Source: Longispora fulva (GTDB lineage: Bacteria; Actinomycetota; Actinomycetes; Mycobacteriales; Micromonosporaceae). From it: a DNA stretch of 64,000 nt. Position numbers and translations under genes: made by a program. The stretch spans positions 6,076,001 to 6,140,000 of the forward strand of contig NZ_JADOUF010000001.1 in NCBI RefSeq assembly GCF_015751905.1. The letters run 5' to 3'. Positions 20,015 through 29,161 of the stretch are shown here, piece after piece (positions within the stretch are counted from its first letter, which is position 1; each line of letters begins with the position of its first letter). The notes below the pieces were generated by a model, which searched no databases, was not told the origin of the DNA, and was given only the letters and a program-made list of their open reading frames with translations.

Positions 20015-20417
20015 GCGTGCCGAGCAGCTTGTCAGCGAACGTCTGGCGCTGGGCGTCCCAGATCGGGAAGAACCAGCCGGCGAGCAGCGAGACGGTGTCC
20101 AGGACGTGCGCGACGTCGCGGAGCAGCGCCCGCCACAGGCCGATCGGCTCGCCCGAGTCGACGGACAGCAACCGGATCCGCAGCAGCCGCCGGCCGACGG
20201 TCTGGCCGGTGCGCCCGCTGAGATACCACCGGTTCGCCGCGGTCAGGACCAGCGCCACGATGCCCCCGGCGAGCTGCAGGTGCAGCTCGGCGGCCGCGAA
20301 GACCACCAGACCCACGATCCCCACATCGATCAGGTACGCGGCGGCGCGGAGCACCCAGTGCGCGTACCTGGGCCTCTTGTGGGCGGGGATCCGACTGCCC
20401 CGGGCTTTCTTCGCCAT
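19995..20417 (-). CDS. RDD-family membrane protein
   Basis: The 140-residue protein has a basic N-terminus and three to four hydrophobic segments. The RDD signature residues are visible as LRAAAYLIDVG, NRWYLSGRTGQTVGRRLLRIR and LLRDVAHVLD. RDD proteins are poorly understood; some are linked to Na+/H+ exchange. The gene follows dnaX by 45 bases on the same strand. Confidence 0.8.
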   Translation of the reverse strand: MAKKARGSRIPAHKRPRYAHWVLRAAAYLIDVGIVGLVVFAAAELHLQLAGGIVALVLTAANRWYLSGRTGQTVGRRLLRIRLLSVDSGEPIGLWRALLRDVAHVLDTVSLLAGWFFPIWDAQRQTFADKLLGTHVTVVR

Positions 20418-20461
20418 GGAACCGAAGTCTGGACCTGACCTCGATAGGCGTCAATAGGCCG

Positions 20462-22609
20462 CTAGGAGATCTTCTGCGCGCCCAGCATCTCGGAGAGCAG
20501 CTTCATGGCCTGCTCCTCGGAATTGAGGGGGGCGTCCTTGTCGACCACCTCGTCACCGGGCTCGTCCCCGGGCTCGAAGCCCTCGTACTCGGGGACGGCC
20601 TGGGCCGGGGCGACCGGGACCTGCACCATCGGGGCCGGCGGCGGCTCCTCCTCGTCGAAGGACGGCGGGAGGTCCGGCCAGGGTTCCTCGTCGTCCACCG
20701 CCGGAGGCGCGGCCTGGGTCGGGGCTGGGCGAGAGGATGTCGGAGGTGGTCCGGCCTGGGGGCGGGCCGCCGGGGCTGACGGGGCCGGGCGGGGCTGCGG
20801 AGCCGGGGCCGGGCCCGGGGTCGGGGTGGCCGGGCGGGGCGGCGGGGTGCCACCGCCGCCGATGTCGCAGCGGATCTTCAGGGCCGTGCCGAGCACCTGG
20901 AGGAGGGCCTCCTCCACGATCCCCGAGGCCTTGGTCACCTCGTCGGCCTGGAACTTGTTCTGGCAGACGAGCACGACGGTGATGCCGTCCAGGTCGCGGA
21001 CCGTGACCTGGCGGACCAGGGCCGAGGCCCGGAGGCTGCGGTTGCGGACCTGGCCGAGGACCTCGTCCCAGGCCCGCTGGACGGCGACGACGTCGAGCGC
21101 GCCGGACGGGACTGGCGGGGTCGCCGGCGGGGTGGGGGTCGCGTGCGGGGTCGGCTGCGGCACGGCGGAAGCCGGTGCGCCCGGGGACCCGGCCGGCGGG
21201 AGGGCCTGGCCAGCCGGGAACGCCGGCGGGGCGGACTGGCTCGGGGAGCCGGCGGGCTGGGTCGCCTGGCCTGGCTGCGGGGTCTGGCTGGCCTGGCCCG
21301 GCGCTGGCCGCTGGGACCCCGCCGCCGGGGACTCCGCGGCCGGGCGGGACGTGTCAGCCCTGGTCGGGGCGCTCTGGGCTGCCGGAGGGACCGGGGTCGG
21401 CCCGGCGGCGGGAACGGCCGCGGCTGCCGGGGCAGGAACCCCCGTAACCATATTGTGGGTTTTGGATTCGAGCCTTTCGAGGCGCTGCAGGAGAGCGGCC
21501 GTGGTCTGTTCCGCGCCGGGCAGGAGCATCCGGGCGCAGATCAGCTCCAGGGTGAGCCGGGGGGCCGTCGTGCCGCGCATGGTGGCCAGGCCGTCGTGGA
21601 CCAGCTCGGCGAGGCGGGAGAGTTCGGCGGTGCCGAGGCGCAGGGCCTGGGCGGTCATCCGCTCCACCTCGTCGGCCGGCACGTCCAGCAGGCCCTTGCC
21701 GATCGCGTCGGGCACCTGCTGGAGCACGATCAGGTCCCGGAAGCGTTCGAGCAGGTCGGTGGCGAAGCGGCGCGGGTCGTGGCCGGCCTCGACCACCCGG
21801 TCGATCGTGGCGAACAGGGCCGCGCCGTCGGCGTCGGCGAGCGCGTCGACCGTCTCGTCGATCAGGGCCGCGTCGGTGACGCCGAGCAGGGCGACGGCGC
21901 GCTGGTAGGTCACGCCCTCCTCGCCGGCGCCGGCGATCAGCTGGTCGAGGATCGACAGCGTGTCCCGGGCCGAACCGGTGCCGGCCTTCACGACCAGCGG
22001 GAACACCGCCGGCTCGATGGCCACGCCCTCGGCGGCGGCCAGCTGCTCGCAGTACGGCCGCAGGATGCTCGGCGGGATCAGCCGGAACGGATAGTGGTGG
22101 GTCCGGGACTTGATCGTGCCGAGGACCTTCTCCGGCTCCGTCGTCGCGAACACGAACCGGACGTAGTCCGGCGGCTCCTCGACCAGCTTGAGCAGGGCGT
22201 TGAACCCGGCGGAGGACACCATGTGGGCCTCGTCGATCACGTACACCTTGAAGCGGGAGGAGACCGGCGCGAAGAACGCCTTCTCCCGCAGCTCGCGGGC
22301 GTCGTCCACGCCGCCGTGACTCGCGGCGTCGATCTCGATCACGTCGATGGAACCCGCCCCGTCGGGGGCCAGGTCGCGACACGACCGGCACTCGCCGCAG
22401 GGGTTGGGCGTGGGGCCCTGCTCGCAGTTCAGCGAACGGGCCAGGATCCGGGCACTCGACGTCTTCCCGCAGCCCCGGGGGCCTGAGAACAGGTAGGCGT
22501 GGTTCAGCCGGCCGTTCCTCAGCGCCTGGATCAGGGGCTGGGTGACATGGTCCTGCCCGATGATCTCGTCGAACGTCCTCGGCCGGTACTTGCGGTACAG
22601 GGCTGTCAC
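20462..22609 (-). CDS. dnaX: DNA polymerase III subunits gamma/tau
   Basis: The 715-residue clamp-loader ATPase has Walker A GPRGCGKTSSAR (~43-54), a zinc module with Cys residues in CEQGPTPNPCGECRSC, Walker B VIDEAHM and the sensor GTGSARD. After residue ~385 comes a Pro/Ala/Gln-rich linker of about 130 residues, then a tau domain (DVVAVQRAWDEVL) and another Pro-rich stretch with an acidic tail. No slippery heptamer is obvious. The gene is divergent from the 22669 membrane-protein gene. Confidence 0.96.
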   Translation of the reverse strand: MTALYRKYRPRTFDEIIGQDHVTQPLIQALRNGRLNHAYLFSGPRGCGKTSSARILARSLNCEQGPTPNPCGECRSCRDLAPDGAGSIDVIEIDAASHGGVDDARELREKAFFAPVSSRFKVYVIDEAHMVSSAGFNALLKLVEEPPDYVRFVFATTEPEKVLGTIKSRTHHYPFRLIPPSILRPYCEQLAAAEGVAIEPAVFPLVVKAGTGSARDTLSILDQLIAGAGEEGVTYQRAVALLGVTDAALIDETVDALADADGAALFATIDRVVEAGHDPRRFATDLLERFRDLIVLQQVPDAIGKGLLDVPADEVERMTAQALRLGTAELSRLAELVHDGLATMRGTTAPRLTLELICARMLLPGAEQTTAALLQRLERLESKTHNMVTGVPAPAAAAVPAAGPTPVPPAAQSAPTRADTSRPAAESPAAGSQRPAPGQASQTPQPGQATQPAGSPSQSAPPAFPAGQALPPAGSPGAPASAVPQPTPHATPTPPATPPVPSGALDVVAVQRAWDEVLGQVRNRSLRASALVRQVTVRDLDGITVVLVCQNKFQADEVTKASGIVEEALLQVLGTALKIRCDIGGGGTPPPRPATPTPGPAPAPQPRPAPSAPAARPQAGPPPTSSRPAPTQAAPPAVDDEEPWPDLPPSFDEEEPPPAPMVQVPVAPAQAVPEYEGFEPGDEPGDEVVDKDAPLNSEEQAMKLLSEMLGAQKIS

Positions 22610-22668
22610 GGGTCTACTTTCTCACGCCGAGCGGCACGCCGTTCACGTGCACGGGTAGCCTGCTGGAC

Positions 22669-23178
22669 ATGCGCCGGCTCCTCACCCCCCGGTGGCTGCT
22701 GCTCCACCTGCTCGCGGCGGCCATCGTCGCCGCGATGCTCGGGCTCGCGTGGTGGCAGATCGGCCGGGCGCGGGACGGCAACGCGCTCAGTATCGGTTAC
22801 TCCCTGGAATGGCCGGTATTCGCGGGTTTCACCATTTTTGTCTGGATCAGGGCTGTTCGGCGGGAGCTCCGGGGGTCGGTGGACGCGTTGCGGCCTGAGG
22901 TCGGCCCGCTGCCGTCCGGATCCGGCGCGCGGGCGTCCGGCGCGGGGGCGACCGGCGCGCGCCCGGCCGGCGACCAGGCCGGTGCCGACCAGAGCGCGGC
23001 TCCCGTCGAGCGGGCCTCCGGCGCGGACGTCGCCCGGCGACTCGCCGAGCAGCGGGCCGCCGCCCGGGCCTCGGCCCACGACGACGACCCCGAGACCGCC
23101 GCATACAACCACTACCTCGGGTGGCTGAACGCCCACCCGCACCGGTCGCCCAACGACTACCCGGGAGTACAGACATGA
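22669..23178 (+). CDS. Hypothetical membrane protein next to dnaX
   Basis: The 169-residue protein has two membrane helices (about 9-31 and 46-63), then a long Ala/Gly-rich charged cytoplasmic tail (VARRLAEQRAAARASAH) and a conserved end (PETAAYNHYLGWLNAHPH). A basic MRRLLTPRW start and this YNxYLxxL end recur in actinobacterial proteins encoded beside the following DUF3817 gene; their role is unknown. The stop overlaps the next start as ATGA. Confidence 0.7.
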   Translation: MRRLLTPRWLLLHLLAAAIVAAMLGLAWWQIGRARDGNALSIGYSLEWPVFAGFTIFVWIRAVRRELRGSVDALRPEVGPLPSGSGARASGAGATGARPAGDQAGADQSAAPVERASGADVARRLAEQRAAARASAHDDDPETAAYNHYLGWLNAHPHRSPNDYPGVQT

Positions 23179-23561
23179 CCGAGCGCGCCGAACTCGCCAC
23201 CGACGCCGTCCAGGACGACGCCGTGCCGGCGGCCCCCGCGGTCACTCTCGCGGAGCCCGGCGTGCCGGGGGCACTGTCGCGCTACCGGCTCTCCTCGTAC
23301 GTCGTCGGCGTCGCCCTGCTCGCGCTCACCCTGGTGGCGATGCCGCTGAAGTACCTGGCGGACCAGCCGGCCGGCGTCGCGATCGTCAGCCCGATCCACG
23401 GCCTGCTCTACATGGTCTACGTCGTGCTGACGTTCGACCTGGGTCGGCGGGCCGGCTGGCCGTTCGGCCGGATCGTCCTGATGATGCTCGCCGGCACGAT
23501 CCCGTTCGTGTCGTTCTACGCCGAGCGGCGCGCGGTGGCCTGGGTGCGCGCCGCGGCGTGA
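23175..23561 (+). CDS. DUF3817 membrane protein
   Basis: The 128-residue protein has an acidic N-terminal tail and three membrane helices. It shows the DUF3817 pattern: SPIHGLLYMVYVVLTFDLGRRAGWP, and PFVSFYAERR near the C-terminus. ATG 23175 overlaps the preceding stop. The family is widespread in actinomycetes, of unknown function. Confidence 0.8.
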   Translation: MTERAELATDAVQDDAVPAAPAVTLAEPGVPGALSRYRLSSYVVGVALLALTLVAMPLKYLADQPAGVAIVSPIHGLLYMVYVVLTFDLGRRAGWPFGRIVLMMLAGTIPFVSFYAERRAVAWVRAAA

Positions 23562-23685
23562 CCCACGGCGCCCATGCGCACACCGCACTGCGGCGCGTGC
23601 GGATCACGCGCAGCCGGGTGTCGGGGCACTCTTCTGGCGGCCCGCGCGGGGAAGCTGTCGCACCCCGGGAGTACGGTTATCGACC

Positions 23686-25641
23686 GTGACCGTCGACGTC
23701 GAAAAGCTGCTGGCCGCCGCCGTCGGAGCGGTCCCCGGTGGGGCCGAGCGACCCGGGCAGAAGGAGATGGCCAAGGCCGTCGACAGAGCCATCCGCACCG
23801 GCGAGCACCTGCTCGTCCAGGCCGGCACCGGCACCGGCAAGTCCCTCGCGTATCTCGTTCCGGCCCTGCTCGTGGACGGCCCGGTCGTGGTCTCCACCGC
23901 GACCCTGGCCCTGCAGTCCCAGCTGGTCACGGGCGACCTGCCCCGCCTCGCCGACGCCGTGGAGCCGGTGCTCGGCCGCCGGCCGACGTTCGCGCTGGTC
24001 AAGGGTCGGGCGCACTATCTGTGCAAGGCGAAACTGGAGTCGTCCAACGCCGACGAGCCCGACCTGTTCCAGCAGGACGACGCGCCGAAGTGGCTGGGCC
24101 AGGCCGGCAAGCTGGGCCAGCAGGTGACCCGGATCCGGGAGTGGGCGGAGACCACCGTCGAGGGCGACCGCGACGAGCTGGACCCGGGCGTGGACGACAC
24201 GGCGTGGCGCAGCGTCAGCATGCCGGCGCGGGAGTGCATCGGGGCGCAGAAGTGCCAGTTCGGGCACGAGTGCTTCGCCGAGGCGTCCCGGGAGCGGGCC
24301 CGCGCCGCCGACATCGTGGTGACGAACCACAGCCTGCTGGCGTTCGACTCGTTCGCCGGCCGGCACATCCTGCCGGAGCACGACGTCCTGATCATCGACG
24401 AGGCGCACGAGCTGGCCGACCGGGTGACGTCGGCGACCCAGGCGGAGCTGACCACGAGCGCGATGGACGTCGCCGGTCGCCGGGCCCGCCAACACATCGA
24501 CGCCAGTGCGTACGAGCGGCTGGTCGAAGCGTCCGACGCGCTCGCCGTGGCGCTGGCCGACGCCCGCCCCGGCCGGCTGGAGTCGCTGCACGGGCAGCTC
24601 CGCGAGGCGCTGACCATCGTCGACGCCGCCTGCCGGCACGCGATCGACGGCATCGGCGACATCAAGAACGACGACCCGTCGGCCGTGGACAAGCAGCCGG
24701 CCAAGGTCAACCTGGCGGCGATCACCGAGACGGCCCAGCGGCTGCTCGAGGAGGCCGCGCACGACGTGGCCTGGGTGGAGAAGGACGACCGGGGCAACCG
24801 GCGCGCGCTCGTGGTGGCCCCGTTGTCGGTGGCCGGCACGCTGACGGAGACGCTGTACCCGGAAAGGGTCGTCATCGCCTCGTCGGCGACGCTAGCCCTG
24901 GGCGGGGAGTTCAAGGCGGTGGCCCGTTCCCTCGGCCTGCCCCCGGCGGACGCCAAGCCCGAGGCCGGCCTGAAGTGGACGTCCCTGGACGTCGGCTCGC
25001 CGTTCGACTACCCCAAGCAGGGGATTCTGTACGTGGCGGCGCACATCCCCCGGCCGACCATGTCCGGCCTGTCGGACGGGGCGGCCGACGAGCTGGTCGA
25101 GCTGGTGGGCGCGATCGGCGGCCGGACCCTGGGGCTGTTCTCCTCGCGGAAGGCCGCCGAGCGGGCCGCGGAGGTGGTCCGGGCGCGCACCGACCTGCCG
25201 GTGCTGCTGCAGGGCGAGGAGTCGCTGCCGCTGCTGGTGAAGCGGTTCAAGGCCGAGCCGGAGACGTGCCTGTTCGGCGTCATGTCGCTGTGGCAGGGCG
25301 TGGACGTGCCGGGTGACGCGTGCCAGCTCGTGGTCATCGACCGGCTGCCGTTCCCCCGTCCGGACGAGCCGCTGTCGGCCGCCCGGTCGGCGGCGATCGA
25401 CGCGGAGGGCGGCTCCGGGTTCGCGGCGGTCAGCGTCCCGCACGCCGCCGTCCGGCTGGCGCAGGGTGCCGGACGGCTGATCCGCACGCTCGGGGACAAG
25501 GGCGTGGTGGCGGTGCTGGACTCGCGGCTGCACACCCAGCGGTCGTACGGGCCGTATCTGCGCAAGTCGCTGCCGCCGTTCTGGTACACGACGGATCCGG
25601 CCGTGGTGCGGCAGGCGCTGAAGCGGCTCGGGACGAGCTGA
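23686..25641 (+). CDS. DinG-like ATP-dependent DNA helicase
   Basis: The 651-residue superfamily 2 helicase (XPD/DinG group) has Walker A AGTGTGKSLAY, the DEAH motif IIDEAHELADR, motif III ASSATLA and motif VI-like GAGRLIRT. Four Cys candidates for the FeS cluster are in HYLCKAK and RECIGAQKCQFGHECF. The group unwinds 5'-3' at repair intermediates, R-loops and stalled forks. It starts with GTG 23686. It ends converging on the GroES-like gene. Confidence 0.9.
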   Translation: MTVDVEKLLAAAVGAVPGGAERPGQKEMAKAVDRAIRTGEHLLVQAGTGTGKSLAYLVPALLVDGPVVVSTATLALQSQLVTGDLPRLADAVEPVLGRRPTFALVKGRAHYLCKAKLESSNADEPDLFQQDDAPKWLGQAGKLGQQVTRIREWAETTVEGDRDELDPGVDDTAWRSVSMPARECIGAQKCQFGHECFAEASRERARAADIVVTNHSLLAFDSFAGRHILPEHDVLIIDEAHELADRVTSATQAELTTSAMDVAGRRARQHIDASAYERLVEASDALAVALADARPGRLESLHGQLREALTIVDAACRHAIDGIGDIKNDDPSAVDKQPAKVNLAAITETAQRLLEEAAHDVAWVEKDDRGNRRALVVAPLSVAGTLTETLYPERVVIASSATLALGGEFKAVARSLGLPPADAKPEAGLKWTSLDVGSPFDYPKQGILYVAAHIPRPTMSGLSDGAADELVELVGAIGGRTLGLFSSRKAAERAAEVVRARTDLPVLLQGEESLPLLVKRFKAEPETCLFGVMSLWQGVDVPGDACQLVVIDRLPFPRPDEPLSAARSAAIDAEGGSGFAAVSVPHAAVRLAQGAGRLIRTLGDKGVVAVLDSRLHTQRSYGPYLRKSLPPFWYTTDPAVVRQALKRLGTS

Positions 25642-25718
25642 CGGCCCCGGGGGCAGCGCGGACTGCCCGCGCGGCGGCCCCGCCGGTCGGCCCGTCCGCG
25701 CCCGGCGCACCCGATGAT

Positions 25719-26054
25719 CTACAGGTACAGCCCGGTCGAGTCGGGTTCGACGCGCTTGGCGGCGACAGCGTGCACGTCCCGTTCCCGCAGCATGATGTAC
25801 TCCCGGCCGTGCAGCTCCACCTCCGAGCGCTCGTCGGGGTCGAACAGCACCCGGTCGCCGGTCGCGACGGCCCGTACGTTCGGCCCGACGGCCACGGCGG
25901 TGGCCCAGGACAGCCGTTGGGCGATGGAGGCGGTCGCCGGGATCACGATGCCGGCGGCGGACCGGCGTTCGCCCTCGTTGCCCTCGAGTTGGACGAGCAC
26001 CCGGTCGTGCAGGAGGCGGATGGGTAGCCCATCGCTGGTCTGGGTATCGGTCAC
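25719..26054 (-). CDS. GroES-like co-chaperonin-family protein
   Basis: The protein has the Cpn10 fold pattern: LPIRLLHDRVLVQ (compare PLxDRVxV), GIVIPATA, VAVGPN, VATGDRVLFDP, SEVELHGREYIMLRERDVHAV. It lacks the usual mobile-loop sequence (GGIVL-type), which here is EGERRSAAGIVIP, and it stands alone without groEL. It may be a divergent co-chaperonin or an unrelated use of the fold. The start is uncertain; GTG 26054 gives 111 residues and GTG 26075 gives 118. Confidence 0.75.
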   Translation of the reverse strand: MTDTQTSDGLPIRLLHDRVLVQLEGNEGERRSAAGIVIPATASIAQRLSWATAVAVGPNVRAVATGDRVLFDPDERSEVELHGREYIMLRERDVHAVAAKRVEPDSTGLYL

Positions 26055-26138
26055 ATCTGTTGACGCTACCGGCACGCTCGAACGCGCGACTATGGTGGTG
26101 TTCAAGCTGAACCGACGGGGAGGTGCACGCTGGCCAGG

Positions 26139-27359
26139 ATGAAGGGCTGGGGCTCTCGTGCCCTGAGTGCCTGGGAGTCGATGCGCGCACCGGTGCGCGC
26201 CGCCGCCGAGCGACGGGATCAGGAGTTCACCCCGCCGCCCCTACCGATGGTGGTGGAGCCCGTGCCAGAGGTCGAGGTGTCGCCCGATCAGGAGGTGTCC
26301 CGGGGGATCCGGATCGCCGCGGCCTGGAGTTGGCGGCTGTTGCTGATCGGCGCCGCCGGGTACTTCGTGCTGATCCTGGTGGGTCGGCTGTCGGCGATCG
26401 TGATCCCGATCATCGTGGCCCTGCTGCTGTCCGCCCTGCTCACGCCGCTGGTCGGTTGGTTGCGCCGGGCCCGGCTGCCCGGTTCCCTGGCCACGGCGAT
26501 CGCTCTGATCGCCGGCATCGCCGCCATCGTCGGGGTGCTGACGGCCGTGATCCAGCAGTTCGTGAGCGGCTTTCCGCTGCTGACGAAGAAGGCCGCCGAG
26601 GGCATCGAGCAGATTCAGGACTACCTGAAGACCGGCCCGTTGCACATGACCGACCACCAGCTCAACCAGATGCTGGACACCGTCAGGACGTGGCTGGTCG
26701 GCAACAAGGACAACCTGACGGAGAACGCGGTCTCGACGTTCGTCACGACGGCGCACGTCCTGACGGGCATGCTGCTGGTGCTGTTCGTCACGTTCTTCTT
26801 CCTCCGCGACGGCCAGCGGATCTGGACCTTCCTGGTGGGCCTGTTCCCGGTCCGGGCGCGGGAGTCGCTGGGCGGCGCGGGTCAGGCCGCGTGGCGGACG
26901 CTGGTGGCGTACGTGCGGGCGACCGTGCTGGTGGCGTTCATCGACGGGGTCGGCATCGGGATGGCGGTGTGGCTGCTGGGGGTGCCGCAGTTCGCGCTGC
27001 CGCTCGGGGCGCTGGTGTTCCTCGGTGCGTTCATCCCGATCATCGGGGCGACGCTGACCGGCGCGATCGCGGTACTCGTCGCGTTCGTGATCAAGGGTCC
27101 GTTCACGGCGTTGCTGGTGTTCGCCGCCGTGATCGCCGTACAGCAGCTCGAGGGCCACGTCCTGCAACCGTTGATCATGGGTCGGGCGGTGGCGATCCAC
27201 CCGCTGGCCGTGATCGTGGCGATCGGGGCCGGTCTGGTGCTGGCCGGGATCGTGGGCGCGCTGGTGGCGGTGCCGCTGGTGGCGACGCTGAACACGGGGA
27301 TCCGGTACATCGTGGGGCGCAATGTCGTGCTCACCGAGATGGAAGAAGACACCGGGTAG
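26139..27359 (+). CDS. AI-2E family transporter (YdiK/PerM-like)
   Basis: The 406-residue protein has an N-terminal cytoplasmic tail, about eight membrane helices and the family motif region LPLGALVFLGAFIPIIGATLTG, followed by QQLEGHVLQPLIMGRAV. AI-2E family proteins include permeases proposed to export autoinducer-2 and Na+/H+ exchangers; the role here is open. Confidence 0.85.
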   Translation: MKGWGSRALSAWESMRAPVRAAAERRDQEFTPPPLPMVVEPVPEVEVSPDQEVSRGIRIAAAWSWRLLLIGAAGYFVLILVGRLSAIVIPIIVALLLSALLTPLVGWLRRARLPGSLATAIALIAGIAAIVGVLTAVIQQFVSGFPLLTKKAAEGIEQIQDYLKTGPLHMTDHQLNQMLDTVRTWLVGNKDNLTENAVSTFVTTAHVLTGMLLVLFVTFFFLRDGQRIWTFLVGLFPVRARESLGGAGQAAWRTLVAYVRATVLVAFIDGVGIGMAVWLLGVPQFALPLGALVFLGAFIPIIGATLTGAIAVLVAFVIKGPFTALLVFAAVIAVQQLEGHVLQPLIMGRAVAIHPLAVIVAIGAGLVLAGIVGALVAVPLVATLNTGIRYIVGRNVVLTEMEEDTG

Positions 27360-27404
27360 CTAATCCGGGCGGAAACTGTCCGGATTCGGTTCTAGCCTGG
27401 GCGC

Positions 27405-28142
27405 ATGACAACCTTTGTTCTGGTACCCGGTTACTGGCTCGGCGGATGGGCCTGGCAGGACGTCACCGACGCGCTGCGGGCCGCCGGCCACGACGTGCAC
27501 CCGGTCACGCTGACCGGCATGGCCGACCGGGCCGCCGAGGCCGGCCCCGACACGGACCTAGACACCCACGTCGCCGACATCGTCCGGGTGATCGAGGACA
27601 ACGACCTGACCGACGTCGTCCTCGTCGCGCACAGCTACGGCGGTTCCCCGGTCACCGGCGTGGCCGACCGGATCCCCGACCGCCTCGCCCGGGTCGTCTA
27701 TGTGGACAGCGGGCCCCTGCCCGACGGCTTCGCCCAGGCCGACTTCGGCGGGCCGGAGGGCCGGGCGTACCTGGAGAGCCTCGCCGGGGACGGGTGGCGG
27801 ATCCCGCTGCCGTCCTGGGAGGACGTCGCCACCACGATGGGCGCGAGCCTGGCCGGCATGGACGACGCGGCGCTGGCCCGGTTCCGGGCGGGCGCGACCG
27901 ACCAGCCGCTGGGCACCGTCACCCAGCCGATCCGGCGCACCGGGGCCGACGACGTGGCGTGCGACCTGGTCGCGTGCTCGTTCCCGCTGCCGGTGGTGCG
28001 CGAGATGATCGCCGCGGGGCATCCGTTCTTCGCCGCGCTGGGCGGGCCGCGGTGGCGACTGTTCGAGCTGACCACGGGCCACTGGCCGATGTTCAGCCGC
28101 CCGAAGGACCTGGCGGAGCTGCTGGTCGACCTCACGACCTGA
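27405..28142 (+). CDS. Alpha/beta hydrolase (esterase-like)
   Basis: The 245-residue protein is of the plant-esterase-like type (FVLVPGYWLGGWAWQ, LTGMADRA), with the nucleophile in VAHSYGG and a C-terminal His in ELTTGHWPMFSRP. It has no signal peptide. The start ATG 27405 lies 45 bases after the transporter stop. Substrates of the family range from esters to amides, and nothing here narrows it. Confidence 0.8.
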   Translation: MTTFVLVPGYWLGGWAWQDVTDALRAAGHDVHPVTLTGMADRAAEAGPDTDLDTHVADIVRVIEDNDLTDVVLVAHSYGGSPVTGVADRIPDRLARVVYVDSGPLPDGFAQADFGGPEGRAYLESLAGDGWRIPLPSWEDVATTMGASLAGMDDAALARFRAGATDQPLGTVTQPIRRTGADDVACDLVACSFPLPVVREMIAAGHPFFAALGGPRWRLFELTTGHWPMFSRPKDLAELLVDLTT

Positions 28143-28219
28143 CAGATCAAGACCACACTTCGACGGTTACGCCGCGTCTCCGCCCCGACAGCGGCGGCAC
28201 CTCTGCCGGGAGCTCCATC

Positions 28220-29161
28220 CTAGCGGCGCGCGTTCTCGCCCAGCCGGGTGGCCAGCTCCGCGACGGCCACCCGCAACCCGTCCGGGACCCGGATGGTGAA
28301 TCCCCACCCCAACCCGGCGAGCATCACGGCCATCCCGTCCAACCGTTCGGCCCTGGTCGTGAACAGCACCCCGTCGGGCACCTCCACCAGCGTCCCGAGC
28401 GTCGGGGAGATCCGGCGCCGGGCGCTGTCCAGGTCGGTCTCCAGCACCACCTCCACCGGGTGCCGGTAGGGCACCTTCGCCAGCGAGTCCGTCACGTGCG
28501 CGACGGGGTCGAAGTCGACCGGCCCGGCGAAGGACTCCGCGGCCAGGCGCGCGGACAGCACCCGGTCGATCCGGAACGTGCGCACCTCGGAGCTGCGGTG
28601 GTCGAGCCCCGCGACGTACCAGCGGCCGGCGTGGAAGACCATGCCGTACGGGTCCAGCTCCCGGTCGGTCTCCTCGCCCCGCCAGGACACGTAGCGCAGG
28701 GTCACCCGGCGGTGGTCCCTGGCGGCGGTGGCAACGGTGAGCAGCACCGCGGCGTCCGGGGGCTCGCCGGACAGCGCCGGCAGCGTGAAGGCCAGGGTGT
28801 CGGCCACGGCCAGGGTCCGGTCCCGCAGCGCCACGGGCAGCACCCGCCGCACCTTGCCGAGGGCCCCGTCCGCGTCGCCCACGGCGAGGCCGAGCTGCCG
28901 GCTGGCGAGCAGGCCGACGACCACGGCCGTGGCCTCCGCGTCGGTGAACATCAGGGGCGGGAGCTTGTAGCCGGGGCGCAGCCGGTAGCCGCCGTACCGG
29001 CCACGGGCCGCCTCGACGGGGATGCCCAGGTCGCGGAGCTGGTCGGCGTACCGGCGAATGGTTCTGGGGTCGACGCCGAGCTGTTCGGCGAGCGCGGCGC
29101 CGCCCAGCCCCGGGCGGCCCTGGAGGAGTTCGAGGAACGCCAGGACCTGGGACGCGGACAT
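28220..29161 (-). CDS. WYL-domain transcriptional regulator
   Basis: The 313-residue protein has an N-terminal winged helix (about 1-60: LGGAALAEQLGVDPRTIRRYADQLRDLGIPVEA) and a WYL ligand-binding domain at ~140-220 containing RELDPYGMVFHAGRWYVAGLDHRSSEVRTFRIDR. A WCX-type C-terminal domain follows. Such proteins sense ligands, sometimes nucleic acids or small molecules, and act as local regulators. The start ATG 29161 shares its A with the stop TGA of the upstream PrsW-like gene, so the two are cotranscribed. Confidence 0.85.
   Translation of the reverse strand: MSASQVLAFLELLQGRPGLGGAALAEQLGVDPRTIRRYADQLRDLGIPVEAARGRYGGYRLRPGYKLPPLMFTDAEATAVVVGLLASRQLGLAVGDADGALGKVRRVLPVALRDRTLAVADTLAFTLPALSGEPPDAAVLLTVATAARDHRRVTLRYVSWRGEETDRELDPYGMVFHAGRWYVAGLDHRSSEVRTFRIDRVLSARLAAESFAGPVDFDPVAHVTDSLAKVPYRHPVEVVLETDLDSARRRISPTLGTLVEVPDGVLFTTRAERLDGMAVMLAGLGWGFTIRVPDGLRVAVAELATRLGENARR

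Noticed and set aside
22610-22668. SRP (4.5S) RNA next to dnaX
   Set aside because: The gaps around dnaX are too short and lack the GGAAGC/AGCAGG SRP core.
18598-23561. Mobile or acquired region
   Set aside because: dnaX, ybaB, recR and the DUF3817 gene are standard chromosomal neighbours; no integrase, transposase or flanking repeats.
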